From contig NZ_WTLH01000001.1 in the NCBI RefSeq assembly GCF_011421595.1, positions 43,825 to 103,303 on the forward strand: 59,479 nucleotides of DNA. Reading direction: 5' to 3'. The notes beneath the pieces were generated by a model. The model saw only the letters and a list, made by a program, of their open reading frames with translations. It was not told the origin of the DNA and made no database searches. Shown here piece after piece: positions 33,391 to 41,956 of the stretch. Position numbers and translations under genes: made by a program. Each line of letters starts with the position of its first letter. The stretch's first letter is position 1. This DNA comes from Streptomyces sp. YIM 98790. Lineage in GTDB: Bacteria; Actinomycetota; Actinomycetes; Streptomycetales; Streptomycetaceae.

Positions 33391-33403
33391 GGGACCGCGC
33401 GAG

Positions 33404-34357
33404 ATGAGCGACCGCCGCGCCTGGCTGGTGCGGCGGCTGTCCGTCGGGGTGTTCCAGATCGCCGGTGTGCTGATGCTGGTCTTCCTCCTCACCGAGGCGC
33501 TCCCCGGCGACGCGGCCGTCGCGCTCGCCGGGGACCACCCCGACCCGGAACGCATTGCCCGCATCCGCGAAACCATGCGGCTGGACGAGCCGCCCGCCGA
33601 GCGCTTCGCCCACTGGGCCGCCGGGCTGCTCCGCGGCGACCTGGGCACCTCCCTGGTGTCCGGCCGCCCGGTGACGGACTATCTCACCGCCGGTCTCGGC
33701 CCGACGCTGGTCCTGGCCGCGCTCACCGTGGCGCTGCTGGTGCCGGTCGCGGTCGGGCTCGGCGTGCTGGCCGCCCGCCGCGAGGGCGGCCGGACCGACC
33801 GGCTGATCAGCACGGTCACCCTGGCCGTCTACGCGGTGCCGGAGTTCGCCCTCGGCGTGCTGCTGGTGGTGGTGTTCGCGCTGCGGCTGGGCTGGCTGCC
33901 GCCCACCGCCGTCGGCCACAGTTCCGATCCGCTGGCCGAACCCGCCGTACTGGTGCTCCCGGTGCTGGTGCTGCTGGCCCGCCCGGTGTGCTCGATGGCC
34001 CGTCTGGTACGGGCCGGGATGATCGACGCGCTGGCCACCCCGTACACGGCCCAGGCCCGCCGCTACGGGGTGCCGGCCCGCCGCGTCCGCTGGGCGCACG
34101 CGCTGCCCAACGCCCTGGCCCCGGCCGCGCAGCAACTGGCCCGCACGGTGGACTGGCTGCTGGGCGGGGTGATCGTGGTGGAGACCCTGTTCGTGATCCA
34201 GGGGCTGGGCAGCATTCTGATGGACGCGGTGGCGGCCCGCGACATCCCCGTCGTCCAGGGCCTGGCCGTGCTCTTCGGGGCGATCACCGTGGTGCTCAAT
34301 CTGGGCGCCGATCTGGTCGCCCACCGCTTCGCCCCGCGCACCGGAGCCGCCGCATGA
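33404..34357 (+). CDS. ABC permease, DppB/NikB type
   Basis: A 317-residue membrane protein with about six hydrophobic segments. The first is preceded by RRLSVGVFQIAG, followed by TEALPGDAA (the DppB PGD signature), ERIARIRETMRLDEPPAERF, and the coupling loop in YTAQARRYGVPARRVRWAHA. The ATG at 33404 is 14 nt after the binding-protein stop; an upstream in-frame start at 33326 would overlap that gene by 65 nt without a ribosome site. It pairs with the next gene to form the import channel. Confidence 0.9.
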   Translation: MSDRRAWLVRRLSVGVFQIAGVLMLVFLLTEALPGDAAVALAGDHPDPERIARIRETMRLDEPPAERFAHWAAGLLRGDLGTSLVSGRPVTDYLTAGLGPTLVLAALTVALLVPVAVGLGVLAARREGGRTDRLISTVTLAVYAVPEFALGVLLVVVFALRLGWLPPTAVGHSSDPLAEPAVLVLPVLVLLARPVCSMARLVRAGMIDALATPYTAQARRYGVPARRVRWAHALPNALAPAAQQLARTVDWLLGGVIVVETLFVIQGLGSILMDAVAARDIPVVQGLAVLFGAITVVLNLGADLVAHRFAPRTGAAA

Positions 34358-35247
34358 AGCCCCGGGCCGTGCGGCGGCCATCGCCGGGGCGGCCGCCGGG
34401 ACGGTCACGACGGTCCCGCGGGCAGGCGGTGCTGGGGGCCGCGCTGGTGGCCGTGCCGCTGCTGCTGGCCCTGGCCGGGCCGTGGTTCGCCGGTGAACCC
34501 GGCCCGCGCGGCGTCTCCTTCACCCTCGGCCAGGGGCACTGGCTGGGCACCGACTTCACCGGCCGGGACGTCTGGCGGCAGGTCCTGCTCGGCGGGCGGA
34601 CCGTGGTGCTCACCGCCGTGGCCGCCACCGCGCTCGCCTATCTGGCGGCGCTGCCGGTCGGCCTGGCCGCCGCGCTCACCCACCGGGCCTGGCTGGAGGA
34701 GCTGCTGATGCGCCCGCTGGACGTGGTGCTGGCCGTGCCGTCGCTGCTTCTGCTGCTGATGACGGCCGCGCTGATCACCCCGGGCCCGGCCGGACTTGCG
34801 GTGATCGTGGCGCTGATCCAGGTGCCCGACGCCGCCCGCATCGTGCGGGCCGCGGCCACCGAGGCGGCGGGCCGGCCGGCCGTGGAGGCCATGCGGCTCC
34901 AGGGCGAGGGCTGGTGGCGGATGGCGGTCGGCTATGTGGGGCGGAGCATGCTGCGTACCCTGGCGGCCGATGCCGGGGTCCGGCTGACCGGCGCGCTGTA
35001 CCTCATCGCCACGGCCGCCTTCCTGGGCGTGGGCGTGGCCCCGGACGCCGCCGACTGGGCGGTGATGGTGGACCACAACCGCACCGGTCTGTTCCTGCAG
35101 CCGTGGGCGGTGGTGGTGCCGGCGGTGCTGATCGTGGCGCTGACCACCGGAACCAATCTGCTCTTCGACGCCGCGCTGTCCGCCCGCCGCGGCGACGCGG
35201 CCCGGACCGCGGCCGGGAGGACGGCCGGGAGGACGGAGGCACCATGA
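34354..35247 (+). CDS. ABC permease, DppC/NikC type
   Basis: A 297-residue partner permease. Basic N-terminal tail (1-24), hydrophobic segment 25-45, the DppC-type HWLGTDFTGRDVWRQVLLGG motif (HxLGTDxxGRD), further membrane segments, and the coupling loop EAMRLQGEGWWRMAVGYVG. ATG overlaps the preceding stop (ATGA) and its own stop overlaps the ATPase start in the same way. Confidence 0.9.
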   Translation: MKPRAVRRPSPGRPPGRSRRSRGQAVLGAALVAVPLLLALAGPWFAGEPGPRGVSFTLGQGHWLGTDFTGRDVWRQVLLGGRTVVLTAVAATALAYLAALPVGLAAALTHRAWLEELLMRPLDVVLAVPSLLLLLMTAALITPGPAGLAVIVALIQVPDAARIVRAAATEAAGRPAVEAMRLQGEGWWRMAVGYVGRSMLRTLAADAGVRLTGALYLIATAAFLGVGVAPDAADWAVMVDHNRTGLFLQPWAVVVPAVLIVALTTGTNLLFDAALSARRGDAARTAAGRTAGRTEAP

Positions 35248-36971
35248 CCCGCGAGACCTCTTCGACCCCTTCCACCCCCTCCGGCCCTTCCACCCCCTCC
35301 GGCCCTTCCAGCCCTTCCACTCCTTCCGCATCCCGCACCCCGTTCACCGCATCCGCACCGCTCTCCCCGGACCCGGACCCGGACCGGGACCAGGACCGGG
35401 ACCCGGTGGCGTACGTCGACCGGCTGCGGGTCGAGGTGGACGGCCGCGCGCTGGTGGACGGCGTCACACTGACCGCGCTGCCCGGCCGCTGCACCGCGCT
35501 GATCGGCCCGTCCGGCAGCGGCAAGAGCACCACCGGGCTGGCGCTGCTCGGCGAGTACCCGGCCGGGGCGGTGGTCTCCGGCACCGTCCGGGTGCGTGGC
35601 GGGCGCGCCGCGTACATTCCGCAGAGCCCGGCCGAGGCGCTCAACCCGGCCCGGCGGGCGGGCGCCCTGCTCGGTGACATCGCCCGGCTGCGCGGCCTCG
35701 GGCGCGGCGCGGCCCGGCAGGCGGTGCGCGAGGCGCTGCGTGCGGCCCAGCTCCCGGAGCCGGAGACGGTGCTGCGCCGCTATCCGCACCAGCTCTCCGG
35801 CGGGCAGCAGCAGCGGGTGGTGCTGGCCCAGGCGCTGCTCTCCGGCGCGCCCGTGGTGGTGGCGGACGAGCCGACCACGGGGCAGGACCCGGTGACCAAG
35901 CGGCGGGTGACGGCCGAGCTGCGGGCGGTGCTGGAGCGGGGCATCGCGCTGGTGCTGCTCAGCCACGACCTCGATGTGGTGCGGGACCTGGCCGACGAGG
36001 TGGTGGTGCTGCGCGACGGCCGGGTGGCGGACGCCGGGCCGCCGGGCGCGGTGCCGGCCGTCTCCCACAGCCTGTGGACAACCGTGCCGCCGCGGACCGC
36101 CACCGCGCCGGAGGCACCGGCGCCGGAGGGCGCGGCGGCCGACGCCGCCCCTGGCGCCCCTGCCGCCGCGGACGGCGGAGCCGGTGCCCCGGCGGAAGCG
36201 GCGGTGCTGGAGGTGTCGGGGCTGACGGCCTGGCACGGGGGCGGCCCGCGGCGGCCCGGCCGCGGCGGGGCCGTGGTGCTGCGGGACATCGCACTCGCCG
36301 TGCGGCCCGGCGAATGCCTGGCCGTGGTGGGCAGTTCCGGCTCCGGCAAGACCACCCTGGCCCGCTGCCTGGCCGGGCTGCACCGCCGCTGGTCCGGCCG
36401 CGTGCTGCTGGACGGCACCCCGCTGCCGCGCAGCCTGCGCGACCGCCCCGCCCACCGGCTCGCCGCCGTGCAGTACGTGTTCCAGGACGCCCGGGCGTCG
36501 TTCGACGAGTACCGCCCGGTCCGGGACCAGGTGGCCCGCACCGCCGTCCGGCTGCGCGGCACCGCACCGGCCGCCGCCCGTGCCGAGGCGGCGGCCCTGC
36601 TCACCGCACTGGGCCTGGACGAGGCCACCGCCGCCCGCCCGCCGGCCGGACTCTCCGGCGGCGAGCTGCAGCGTGCCGCCCTGGCCCGCGCGCTGCTGGC
36701 CCGCCCCAGGGTGCTGCTGTGCGACGAGATCACCTCGGGGCTCGACCCGGTCAACCGCCGGGCCATCCGCACCCTGCTGGCCGGGCTCACCTCCGGCATC
36801 ACCGGCACGTCCGGCACGTCCGGCACGTCCGGCGGGCCGCCGACCGCCCTGGTGCTGATCACTCACGACCTTCCGCTGGCCACCGGTCTGGCCGACCGGG
36901 TCGCCGTCGTCGCCCACGGCAGGATCACCGCCACCGGGCCCGCCGCCGCGGTCCTCACAGCCGGAGACTGA
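35244..36971 (+). CDS. Double ABC ATPase, DppD-DppF/NikDE fusion
   Basis: A 575-residue protein with two complete ATPase halves. Half 1: Walker [10 protein letters not shown] (about 92-100), LSGGQQQR, Walker B VVVADEPTTGQD, H-loop LLSHD. Half 2: Walker A GSSGSGKTT, LSGGELQR, Walker B VLLCDEITSGLD, H-loop LITHD. A Pro/Ala linker joins them. The N-terminal 50 residues are a Ser/Thr/Pro repeat encoded by 18-bp DNA repeats (35267-35302). It energises the permeases at 33404-35247. Its last 17 nt overlap the convergent CapA-like gene. Fusion of the two ATPases is common in actinobacterial peptide/opine importers. Confidence 0.92.
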   Translation: MTRETSSTPSTPSGPSTPSGPSSPSTPSASRTPFTASAPLSPDPDPDRDQDRDPVAYVDRLRVEVDGRALVDGVTLTALPGRCTALIGPSGSGKSTTGLALLGEYPAGAVVSGTVRVRGGRAAYIPQSPAEALNPARRAGALLGDIARLRGLGRGAARQAVREALRAAQLPEPETVLRRYPHQLSGGQQQRVVLAQALLSGAPVVVADEPTTGQDPVTKRRVTAELRAVLERGIALVLLSHDLDVVRDLADEVVVLRDGRVADAGPPGAVPAVSHSLWTTVPPRTATAPEAPAPEGAAADAAPGAPAAADGGAGAPAEAAVLEVSGLTAWHGGGPRRPGRGGAVVLRDIALAVRPGECLAVVGSSGSGKTTLARCLAGLHRRWSGRVLLDGTPLPRSLRDRPAHRLAAVQYVFQDARASFDEYRPVRDQVARTAVRLRGTAPAAARAEAAALLTALGLDEATAARPPAGLSGGELQRAALARALLARPRVLLCDEITSGLDPVNRRAIRTLLAGLTSGITGTSGTSGTSGGPPTALVLITHDLPLATGLADRVAVVAHGRITATGPAAAVLTAGD

Positions 36972-38094
36972 GCGTGCCGTCCGGGTCCACGGCCAGGCGG
37001 GTGCCGAACGGGCGGGCGGCCTCCCCCAGGGTGCGGCACAGCCATGCCGCCTCGCCGGCCGAGGCGTGCTCCAGCCGCAGGCCGCGCGAACGCAGCGGCA
37101 CCATGTGCAGCCCGGCCAGCTCCCCGCTGTCCGGGTCCAGCCGGGCCAGGTGGAGCAGCCGCAGATCGTCCCGGTACTCCTCGTACCCGACGATGCCCTC
37201 GTAGTCGTTGAGCAGATCGCCGCAGCCGTACAGCACCAGCTTTCCGGCGTAGACCTCCAGGGGACGGGGATGGTGCGAGGAGTGGCCGTGGATCACGTCC
37301 GCACCGGCGTCGATCAGCGCGTGCGCGAAATCCACCTGCTCGGGGGCGATCTCCCAGCCCCAGTTCGAGCCCCAGTGCAGTGAGACCACCACCAGGTCAC
37401 CGGGCCGCTTGACCTGCGCGATGCGGTGCGCCAGCACGTCCGCGGCGTCGCCGGACGGCCCGGGCAGGAAGTCCACCCCGGACCGCAGGGCGGTGGCGCC
37501 CCACTCCAGCGGCACCCCGCTGGACGGCATGGCCAGCGCGAACACCAGCACGCGCCAGCCCGGCCCTGCCGCCGGGCCGCCGTTCCCGGGCACCGGGACG
37601 GCCGCGGGCCGCCCGGCGTCGTCCGCGTCCCGGCCCGCACCGGCGGTGCGCAGCCCGGCCCCGGCCAGCGCGTCCAGGGTCTCGGCCAGTCCCCGGCGGC
37701 CGAAGTCCAGCACATGGTTGTTGGCCAGCACGCAGACATCCGGGCGGGCCGCGGCCAGACAGGCGAGGTTCGCCGGGTGCATCCGGTAGTGGATGCCCTT
37801 GCCGGGCGCGAAATCGCCGCTGGTGGTGACGCCGGTCTCCAGATTGAGCACGCGCACCGCGTCCGGCGCCCGCTCGTCCAGCACGCGCAGCGCCTCGCCC
37901 CACGGCCACTCCGGCGCGGCCGGGCGCGGCACCTCCGTACCGGCGGCCTCCTCGGCCAGCGAGACATACCGCCGGGCGTCCCGCACATACGGCTCCCGCA
38001 GTGCCGGATCGCCGGGATGCGCCAGGATCTGGTCGATGCCGCGGCCGAGCATCACGTCGCCGCACAGCGCCAGTCCCACCGGGCCGCCGGTCAT
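36955..38094 (-). CDS. CapA-family metallophosphatase-like protein
   Basis: A 379-residue protein of the CapA/PGA_cap family, calcineurin-like fold. Motifs: GDVMLGRGID (metal site), NLETGVTTSG, LANNHVLDFG, VSLHWGSNWG and IHGHSSHHPRP. No signal peptide from the chosen ATG (38094), unlike the membrane-linked CapA of Bacillus, so a cytoplasmic role is likely. Members take part in poly-gamma-glutamate capsule formation or act on unknown phosphoesters. It lies 28 bp downstream of an AraC regulator on the same strand and may be cotranscribed. Its 3' end overlaps the convergent double-ATPase gene by 17 nt. Confidence 0.88.
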   Translation of the reverse strand: MTGGPVGLALCGDVMLGRGIDQILAHPGDPALREPYVRDARRYVSLAEEAAGTEVPRPAAPEWPWGEALRVLDERAPDAVRVLNLETGVTTSGDFAPGKGIHYRMHPANLACLAAARPDVCVLANNHVLDFGRRGLAETLDALAGAGLRTAGAGRDADDAGRPAAVPVPGNGGPAAGPGWRVLVFALAMPSSGVPLEWGATALRSGVDFLPGPSGDAADVLAHRIAQVKRPGDLVVVSLHWGSNWGWEIAPEQVDFAHALIDAGADVIHGHSSHHPRPLEVYAGKLVLYGCGDLLNDYEGIVGYEEYRDDLRLLHLARLDPDSGELAGLHMVPLRSRGLRLEHASAGEAAWLCRTLGEAARPFGTRLAVDPDGTLSLRL

Positions 38095-38122
38095 GTCTCC
38101 AGCGTAGGGCGTGCTCCGCCGT

Positions 38123-38998
38123 TCACAACGGCACCGGACGGCTCCCGCCGCCACGGCGGCTGCCCTCGGTGCGGCGGCTGCGGGGGCCGACCGCCCGCCG
38201 GCCGGCGGCATGCGCCGCGTAGCGGCCCGGAGGCACCCCCAGCACCCGGCGGAAATGCCTGGTCAGATGGGACTGGTCGTAGAAGCCGGCCAGGGCGGCG
38301 GCGTCCGGCGGCGGATACCCCTCCAGCAGCAGCCGCCGGGCCCGGTCCACCCGCAGCGTGATCAGGTACTGGTGCGGCGGCATGCCGAACCGCCGGGTGA
38401 ACGCCCGGATCAAGTGGGTGGGATGGGCGTGCAGCGCGGCGGCGGCCCCGGCCAGCGTCACGCCCTCGCGGACGTTCTCCCGCAGCAGGTCCCGCAGGTC
38501 CTCGGCGGGGCCGGGCCGAGCCGGGCCCGGCGGCACCGTCCGGGGACGCAGGCGGTGACGGAGCCGCTCCACCACGAAGGCCAGGCGGCTCTCCGCCTCC
38601 AGCTCCTCCCCGCGGACGGCCAGGGCACCGTGCAGCTCGTGGACGCGGCGGCGCAGCAGCCGGTCGTCGATGCCCGGGCGGTCGGCGGCCGGGCCCACCA
38701 GCTCGGCTCCGAGCGTCCGCTCCTCCAGATAGAGCACCCGCTTGCGCAGCCCGCGCGCGGTCACCGGGCTGCCGTTGTGCGGCACGTGCGGCGGCAGCAG
38801 CGTCACCAGGGGAGTCAGCGCGCCGTGCGTGTGGTGCTCCAGCTCGTAGCGGACCATGCCGTCGTCGATCAGCAGCAGGGTCCAGGTGGCGTGCGTGTGC
38901 ATGGGGTAGGCGTGCCCCACCAGATGGGCGTGCAGCACCTCCTGGATGCCCGCCACCGGCGGCCGCCAGGCGTTCAGCGTCGTGGACGCGGCTGCCAC
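38123..38998 (-). CDS. AraC-family transcriptional regulator
   Basis: A 291-residue regulator from the GTG at 38998; an ATG at 39049 would overlap the divergent DUF2000 start codon and is less likely. N-terminal cupin (AYPMHTHATWTLLLIDDGMV, LLPPHVPHNG) for ligand sensing, C-terminal double helix-turn-helix (VTLAGAAAALHAHPTHLIRA; LAGFYDQSHLTRHFRRVLGV). It is divergent from a DUF2000 gene with very little space between starts, so it probably regulates that gene. An Arg/Gly-rich tail follows the HTH. Confidence 0.88.
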   Translation of the reverse strand: MAAASTTLNAWRPPVAGIQEVLHAHLVGHAYPMHTHATWTLLLIDDGMVRYELEHHTHGALTPLVTLLPPHVPHNGSPVTARGLRKRVLYLEERTLGAELVGPAADRPGIDDRLLRRRVHELHGALAVRGEELEAESRLAFVVERLRHRLRPRTVPPGPARPGPAEDLRDLLRENVREGVTLAGAAAALHAHPTHLIRAFTRRFGMPPHQYLITLRVDRARRLLLEGYPPPDAAALAGFYDQSHLTRHFRRVLGVPPGRYAAHAAGRRAVGPRSRRTEGSRRGGGSRPVPL

Positions 38999-39047
38999 GC
39001 CAGGATCGTACAAGACGCCGCCGCTGCCCCGGGCCGACGCTGTGACC

Positions 39048-39494
39048 ATGACTGACAGCACAGCCACGGCCCCTGCCGCACCGGTCCGCTTCGACACCAA
39101 GATCGCCGTTCTGCTCCGCGACGACCTCGCCGGCTGGCAGCGCCTGAACGCCACGGCGTTCCTGGTCAGCGGGATCGCCGCGGAGTGCCCCGAACTGATC
39201 GGCGAGCCGTACGCGGACGCCGACGGCACCGGCTACCTGCCGATGTTCCGGCAGCCGGTGCTGGTCTTCGAGGGCACCGGGGAACTGCTCACCGCCGCGC
39301 GCGCCCGCGCCCTGTCCCGCGGTCTGCTGCTGTCCGTCTTCACCGCGGAGCTGTTCTCCACCGGCAACGACCGGGACAACCGGGCGGCGGTGCGGGCGGT
39401 GCCGGGGGACCGGCTCGACCTGGTCGGCCTTGCCGTGCACGGCCCCCGGAACGCCGTCGACAGAACCCTCAAGGGCGCCCGCATGCATCCCTGA
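39048..39494 (+). CDS. DUF2000-family protein
   Basis: A 148-residue protein of the DUF2000 type: DTKIAVLLRDDLAGWQRLNA at the start, LVSGIAAECPELIGEPYADA, MFRQPVLVFEG and VGLAVHGPRNAVDRTLKGA at the end. The fold belongs to the peptidyl-tRNA-hydrolase-2-like group; the substrate is unknown. Divergently placed DUF2000/AraC pairs suggest control by the regulator at 38123-38998. ATG at 39048 has little leader, so the mRNA may be leaderless. Confidence 0.8.
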   Translation: MTDSTATAPAAPVRFDTKIAVLLRDDLAGWQRLNATAFLVSGIAAECPELIGEPYADADGTGYLPMFRQPVLVFEGTGELLTAARARALSRGLLLSVFTAELFSTGNDRDNRAAVRAVPGDRLDLVGLAVHGPRNAVDRTLKGARMHP

Positions 39495-39517
39495 CCCGCC
39501 CGGCCGCCCCGCGCCGG

Positions 39518-39560
39518 CTCCCTCGCTCCGGTGAGGAGACCTCCCTCGCTCCGGTGAGGA
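39518..39560. repeat. 20-bp direct repeat upstream of kinase gene
   Basis: CTCCCTCGCTCCGGTGAGGA at 39518-39537 and again, perfectly, at 39541-39560 (23-bp period, about two helical turns). Each copy contains CCTC-N8-GAGG. It lies about 22-65 bp upstream of a candidate -10 GATACT (39582-39587), the place expected for an activator. Confidence 0.7.
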
Positions 39561-39615
39561 CGGCGGGCCCGGCCGGGCCGGATACTGGGGGGAACTTTCG
39601 GCAGAGGAGCCGCCG

Positions 39616-40974
39616 ATGACCGAACCCCTCGCTCCGTCGCCATGCCTCCACCCCGCGGCCAACCGCGCCGCGGCGCTCGCCGCCCGTCTCCGGCTGCCGC
39701 ACCCGCTGGCCGTGGACCTGGCCGTGACCGTGGCCGTGCTGTGCGCCGCCTGGCTGCAGTGCCTCTTTCCCGAGGACGGCCCCGGCTCGGTGAACGCGCT
39801 GGGCTGGGTGCTCACGGCCGCCACCGCCGTACCGCTGCTGTGGCGGCGGCGGGCGCCGCTGACGAGCTGTCTGGCGGTCGGCGCCGCCACCACAGCCGTG
39901 GGCGTGCACCACCAGCCGCCGCCGGACGTGCTGTACGCGGGCCTGGTCGCGGTCTACACCCTGGCCGCCATCGGCGGGCCCTGGCAGCGCCGCGTCGCAC
40001 TGGCCGGCTGGCTGACCGGGACGACCGCCGTGCTCGCGTTCAAGGGCGGCGCCGAGCCGATCGACTACGCCTTCCACCTGCTGGGGGTGTGCTGCGCCTA
40101 CGGCATCGGGGTGCTCACCCGGGTCAAGCAGGCGTACGCCGAGGCCGCCGAGGACCGGGCCCGCCGCGCGGAGCGGGAGCGGGAGATCGAGGTGGCCCGC
40201 GCCGCCGCCTGGGAACGCGCCCGGATCGCCCGCGACATGCACGACATCCTGGCCCACGCCGTCTCGCTGATGGTGGTGCAGGCGGAGGCCGGGCCGGTGG
40301 TGGTGCGCAGCGATCCGGCGCGGGCCGAGGCCGCGTTCGACGCCATCGCGGAGACCGGGCGGGACGCCATGACCCAGCTGCGGCGTATTCTCGGCGTGCT
40401 GAAGGACGGGGACGGCAGCGCCGCCGCCCTCACCGCGGACAGCGCCGCCACGGCCCCCGGCACCGGCGGCGGCACCGGCGGCGGCCCGGCACCGCGGGCG
40501 CCGCAGCCGACCGTCGCGGAACTGCCGGAGCTGGTGCGGCAGGTGGCCCGCAGCGCCGGGCTGCGCGCCGAACTGCACACCACGGGCGAGCCCCGCCCGC
40601 TGCCGGCCGACACCGAGGTGGCCGTCTACCGGGTGGTCCAGGAGGCGCTGACCAACACCGTCAAGCACGCCGGGGCCCGTACCGCCCGGGTGGTGCTGGA
40701 CTGGGAGGACGAGGACGGCATGCTGGTGGTCACGGTGGCGGACGACGGCCGGGGACCGGCCCCCGCGACGCCGGAGCGGAACGGCGACGGCGGCGGCAAC
40801 GGGCTGATCAACATCCGGGAGCGCGCCGCCGCCTGCGGCGGGCAGGTCCGGATCGGCCCCGGCGCGGACGGCCGCGGGTTCCGGGTGGTGGCCCGGCTGC
40901 CTGCCGCGGCGCGCCCCACGGCGGCCCTGGCGGGAAGCCGTGCGGGCGGCGGTGCGGGCAGAGGGAGCCGTTGA
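39616..40974 (+). CDS. NarL-type sensor histidine kinase (HisKA_3)
   Basis: A 452-residue kinase with four to five N-terminal membrane segments (about 30-160) and no large outer loop, so sensing is probably within the membrane. A short coiled coil (170-200) leads to the HisKA_3 phosphoacceptor ARIARDMHDILAHAVSLMV (His209). The ATPase part has VVQEALTNTVKHAG and DDGRGP. This is the class that senses cell-wall antibiotics (LiaS/VraS-like) or membrane state. GAGGAG precedes the ATG. The response regulator starts 4 nt after its stop, and an MMPL transporter follows downstream as a probable target. Confidence 0.92.
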   Translation: MTEPLAPSPCLHPAANRAAALAARLRLPHPLAVDLAVTVAVLCAAWLQCLFPEDGPGSVNALGWVLTAATAVPLLWRRRAPLTSCLAVGAATTAVGVHHQPPPDVLYAGLVAVYTLAAIGGPWQRRVALAGWLTGTTAVLAFKGGAEPIDYAFHLLGVCCAYGIGVLTRVKQAYAEAAEDRARRAEREREIEVARAAAWERARIARDMHDILAHAVSLMVVQAEAGPVVVRSDPARAEAAFDAIAETGRDAMTQLRRILGVLKDGDGSAAALTADSAATAPGTGGGTGGGPAPRAPQPTVAELPELVRQVARSAGLRAELHTTGEPRPLPADTEVAVYRVVQEALTNTVKHAGARTARVVLDWEDEDGMLVVTVADDGRGPAPATPERNGDGGGNGLINIRERAAACGGQVRIGPGADGRGFRVVARLPAAARPTAALAGSRAGGGAGRGSR

Positions 40975-40978
40975 GCCG

Positions 40979-41719
40979 ATGAGTATCCGGGTGGTGGTCG
41001 CCGACGACCAGGAACTGGTCCGCAGCGGCTTCACCATGATTCTCGAAGCCCAGCCGGACATCGAGGTGGTGGCCGAGGCGGGCGACGGCGCCGAGGCCGT
41101 GGCCGCGGTCCGCGCACACGCCCCGGACGTCCTGCTGCTGGACGTGCGCATGCCGGTGATGGACGGCATCGAGGCGGCCCGCCTGGTGTGCGCCCGCAGC
41201 GACTGCCGGGTGGTCATGCTCACCACCTTCGACGTGGACGAATACGTCTACGAGGCGCTCGCCGCGGGCGCCAGCGGCTTCCTGCTCAAGGACGTGCGCC
41301 GGGACGACCTGGTGCACGCCGTGCGGCTGGCGGCGTCCGGCGACTCGCTGCTCGCCCCGACGGTGACCCGGCGGCTGATCGCGGACGTCATCCGGCTGCG
41401 CCGCGGGCAGCAGCCACCGCCCGCCCCGGCCCCCGCTCCTCCTTCTCCTTCTCTTTCTCCTTCTCCTTCTCCGCCGTCGTCATCGTCGTCGGCCGCCCGG
41501 CTGTCGGTGCTCACCACCCGCGAGGAGGAGACGCTGCGGCTGCTGGCCCGCGGGCTGACCAACGCCGAGATCGCCGCGGCCTTCACGGTCAGTGAGCACA
41601 CCGTGAAGACACACGTCAGCAGCGTGCTCACCAAGCTCGGGCTGCGCGACCGGGTGCAGGCCGTGATCTGCGCCTACGAAGCCGGTCTGGTCACTCCCGG
41701 CACCCCCGACCCCGCCTGA
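40979..41719 (+). CDS. LuxR/NarL-family response regulator
   Basis: A 246-residue regulator: receiver 1-120 with DD (9-10), phosphorylated Asp55 (LLLDVRMPVMDG) and Lys in FLLKD; C-terminal LuxR helix-turn-helix (LTTREEETLRLLARGLTNAE, VSEHTVKTHVSSVLTKLGL). The linker is an unusually long Pro/Ser run (SPSLSPSPSPPSSSSS) encoded by a CTT/CTC-rich microsatellite near 41438-41480, whose length could vary. The ATG at 40979 uses a GGGAGCC site inside the kinase gene end. Confidence 0.93.
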   Translation: MSIRVVVADDQELVRSGFTMILEAQPDIEVVAEAGDGAEAVAAVRAHAPDVLLLDVRMPVMDGIEAARLVCARSDCRVVMLTTFDVDEYVYEALAAGASGFLLKDVRRDDLVHAVRLAASGDSLLAPTVTRRLIADVIRLRRGQQPPPAPAPAPPSPSLSPSPSPPSSSSSAARLSVLTTREEETLRLLARGLTNAEIAAAFTVSEHTVKTHVSSVLTKLGLRDRVQAVICAYEAGLVTPGTPDPA

Positions 41720-41830
41720 CGCCCCGCCTGACGCCCCGTCTGACGACCCTGCCTGACGCCGCCTGGCGCCTCCGCCGGGCGCGCGGCGGCGGTGCGGGCG
41801 CTCCCTCTCGGGAGGGAGTACGGCAGAGGT

Positions 41831-41848
41831 CTCCCCCGCACGGGGGAG
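41831..41848. promoter_or_regulatory. Palindrome upstream of MMPL transporter
   Basis: CTCCCCCG-CA-CGGGGGAG, a perfect 8-bp inverted repeat about 110 bp before the transporter start. Operator-like or leader hairpin; the binding protein is unknown. Confidence 0.4.
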
Positions 41849-41956
41849 GTGCGGAAACCGCTCCTCCCGGCGATCCGCCGGCACCCCCTCCGGCACCACG
41901 CTGAGTGGCATTCGCGACGACCGCCGAGCAATGCCGAGTAACGCCGAGGAGATGCC

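Noticed and set aside
30385..33648. Minus-strand open frame of more than 1000 codons across the MFS, methyltransferase and binding-protein genes
   Set aside because: Shadow of clear plus-strand genes; composition is Gly/Val/Arg-biased without family features.
24672..36971. Assignment of the cluster to staphylopine, staphyloferrin B or ethylenediamine-disuccinate pathways
   Set aside because: The hallmark enzymes (opine dehydrogenase, nicotianamine-synthase-like, ornithine-cyclodeaminase-like SbnB, NIS synthetases, argininosuccinate-lyase-like) are absent; only the transport part and a PLP enzyme are comparable.
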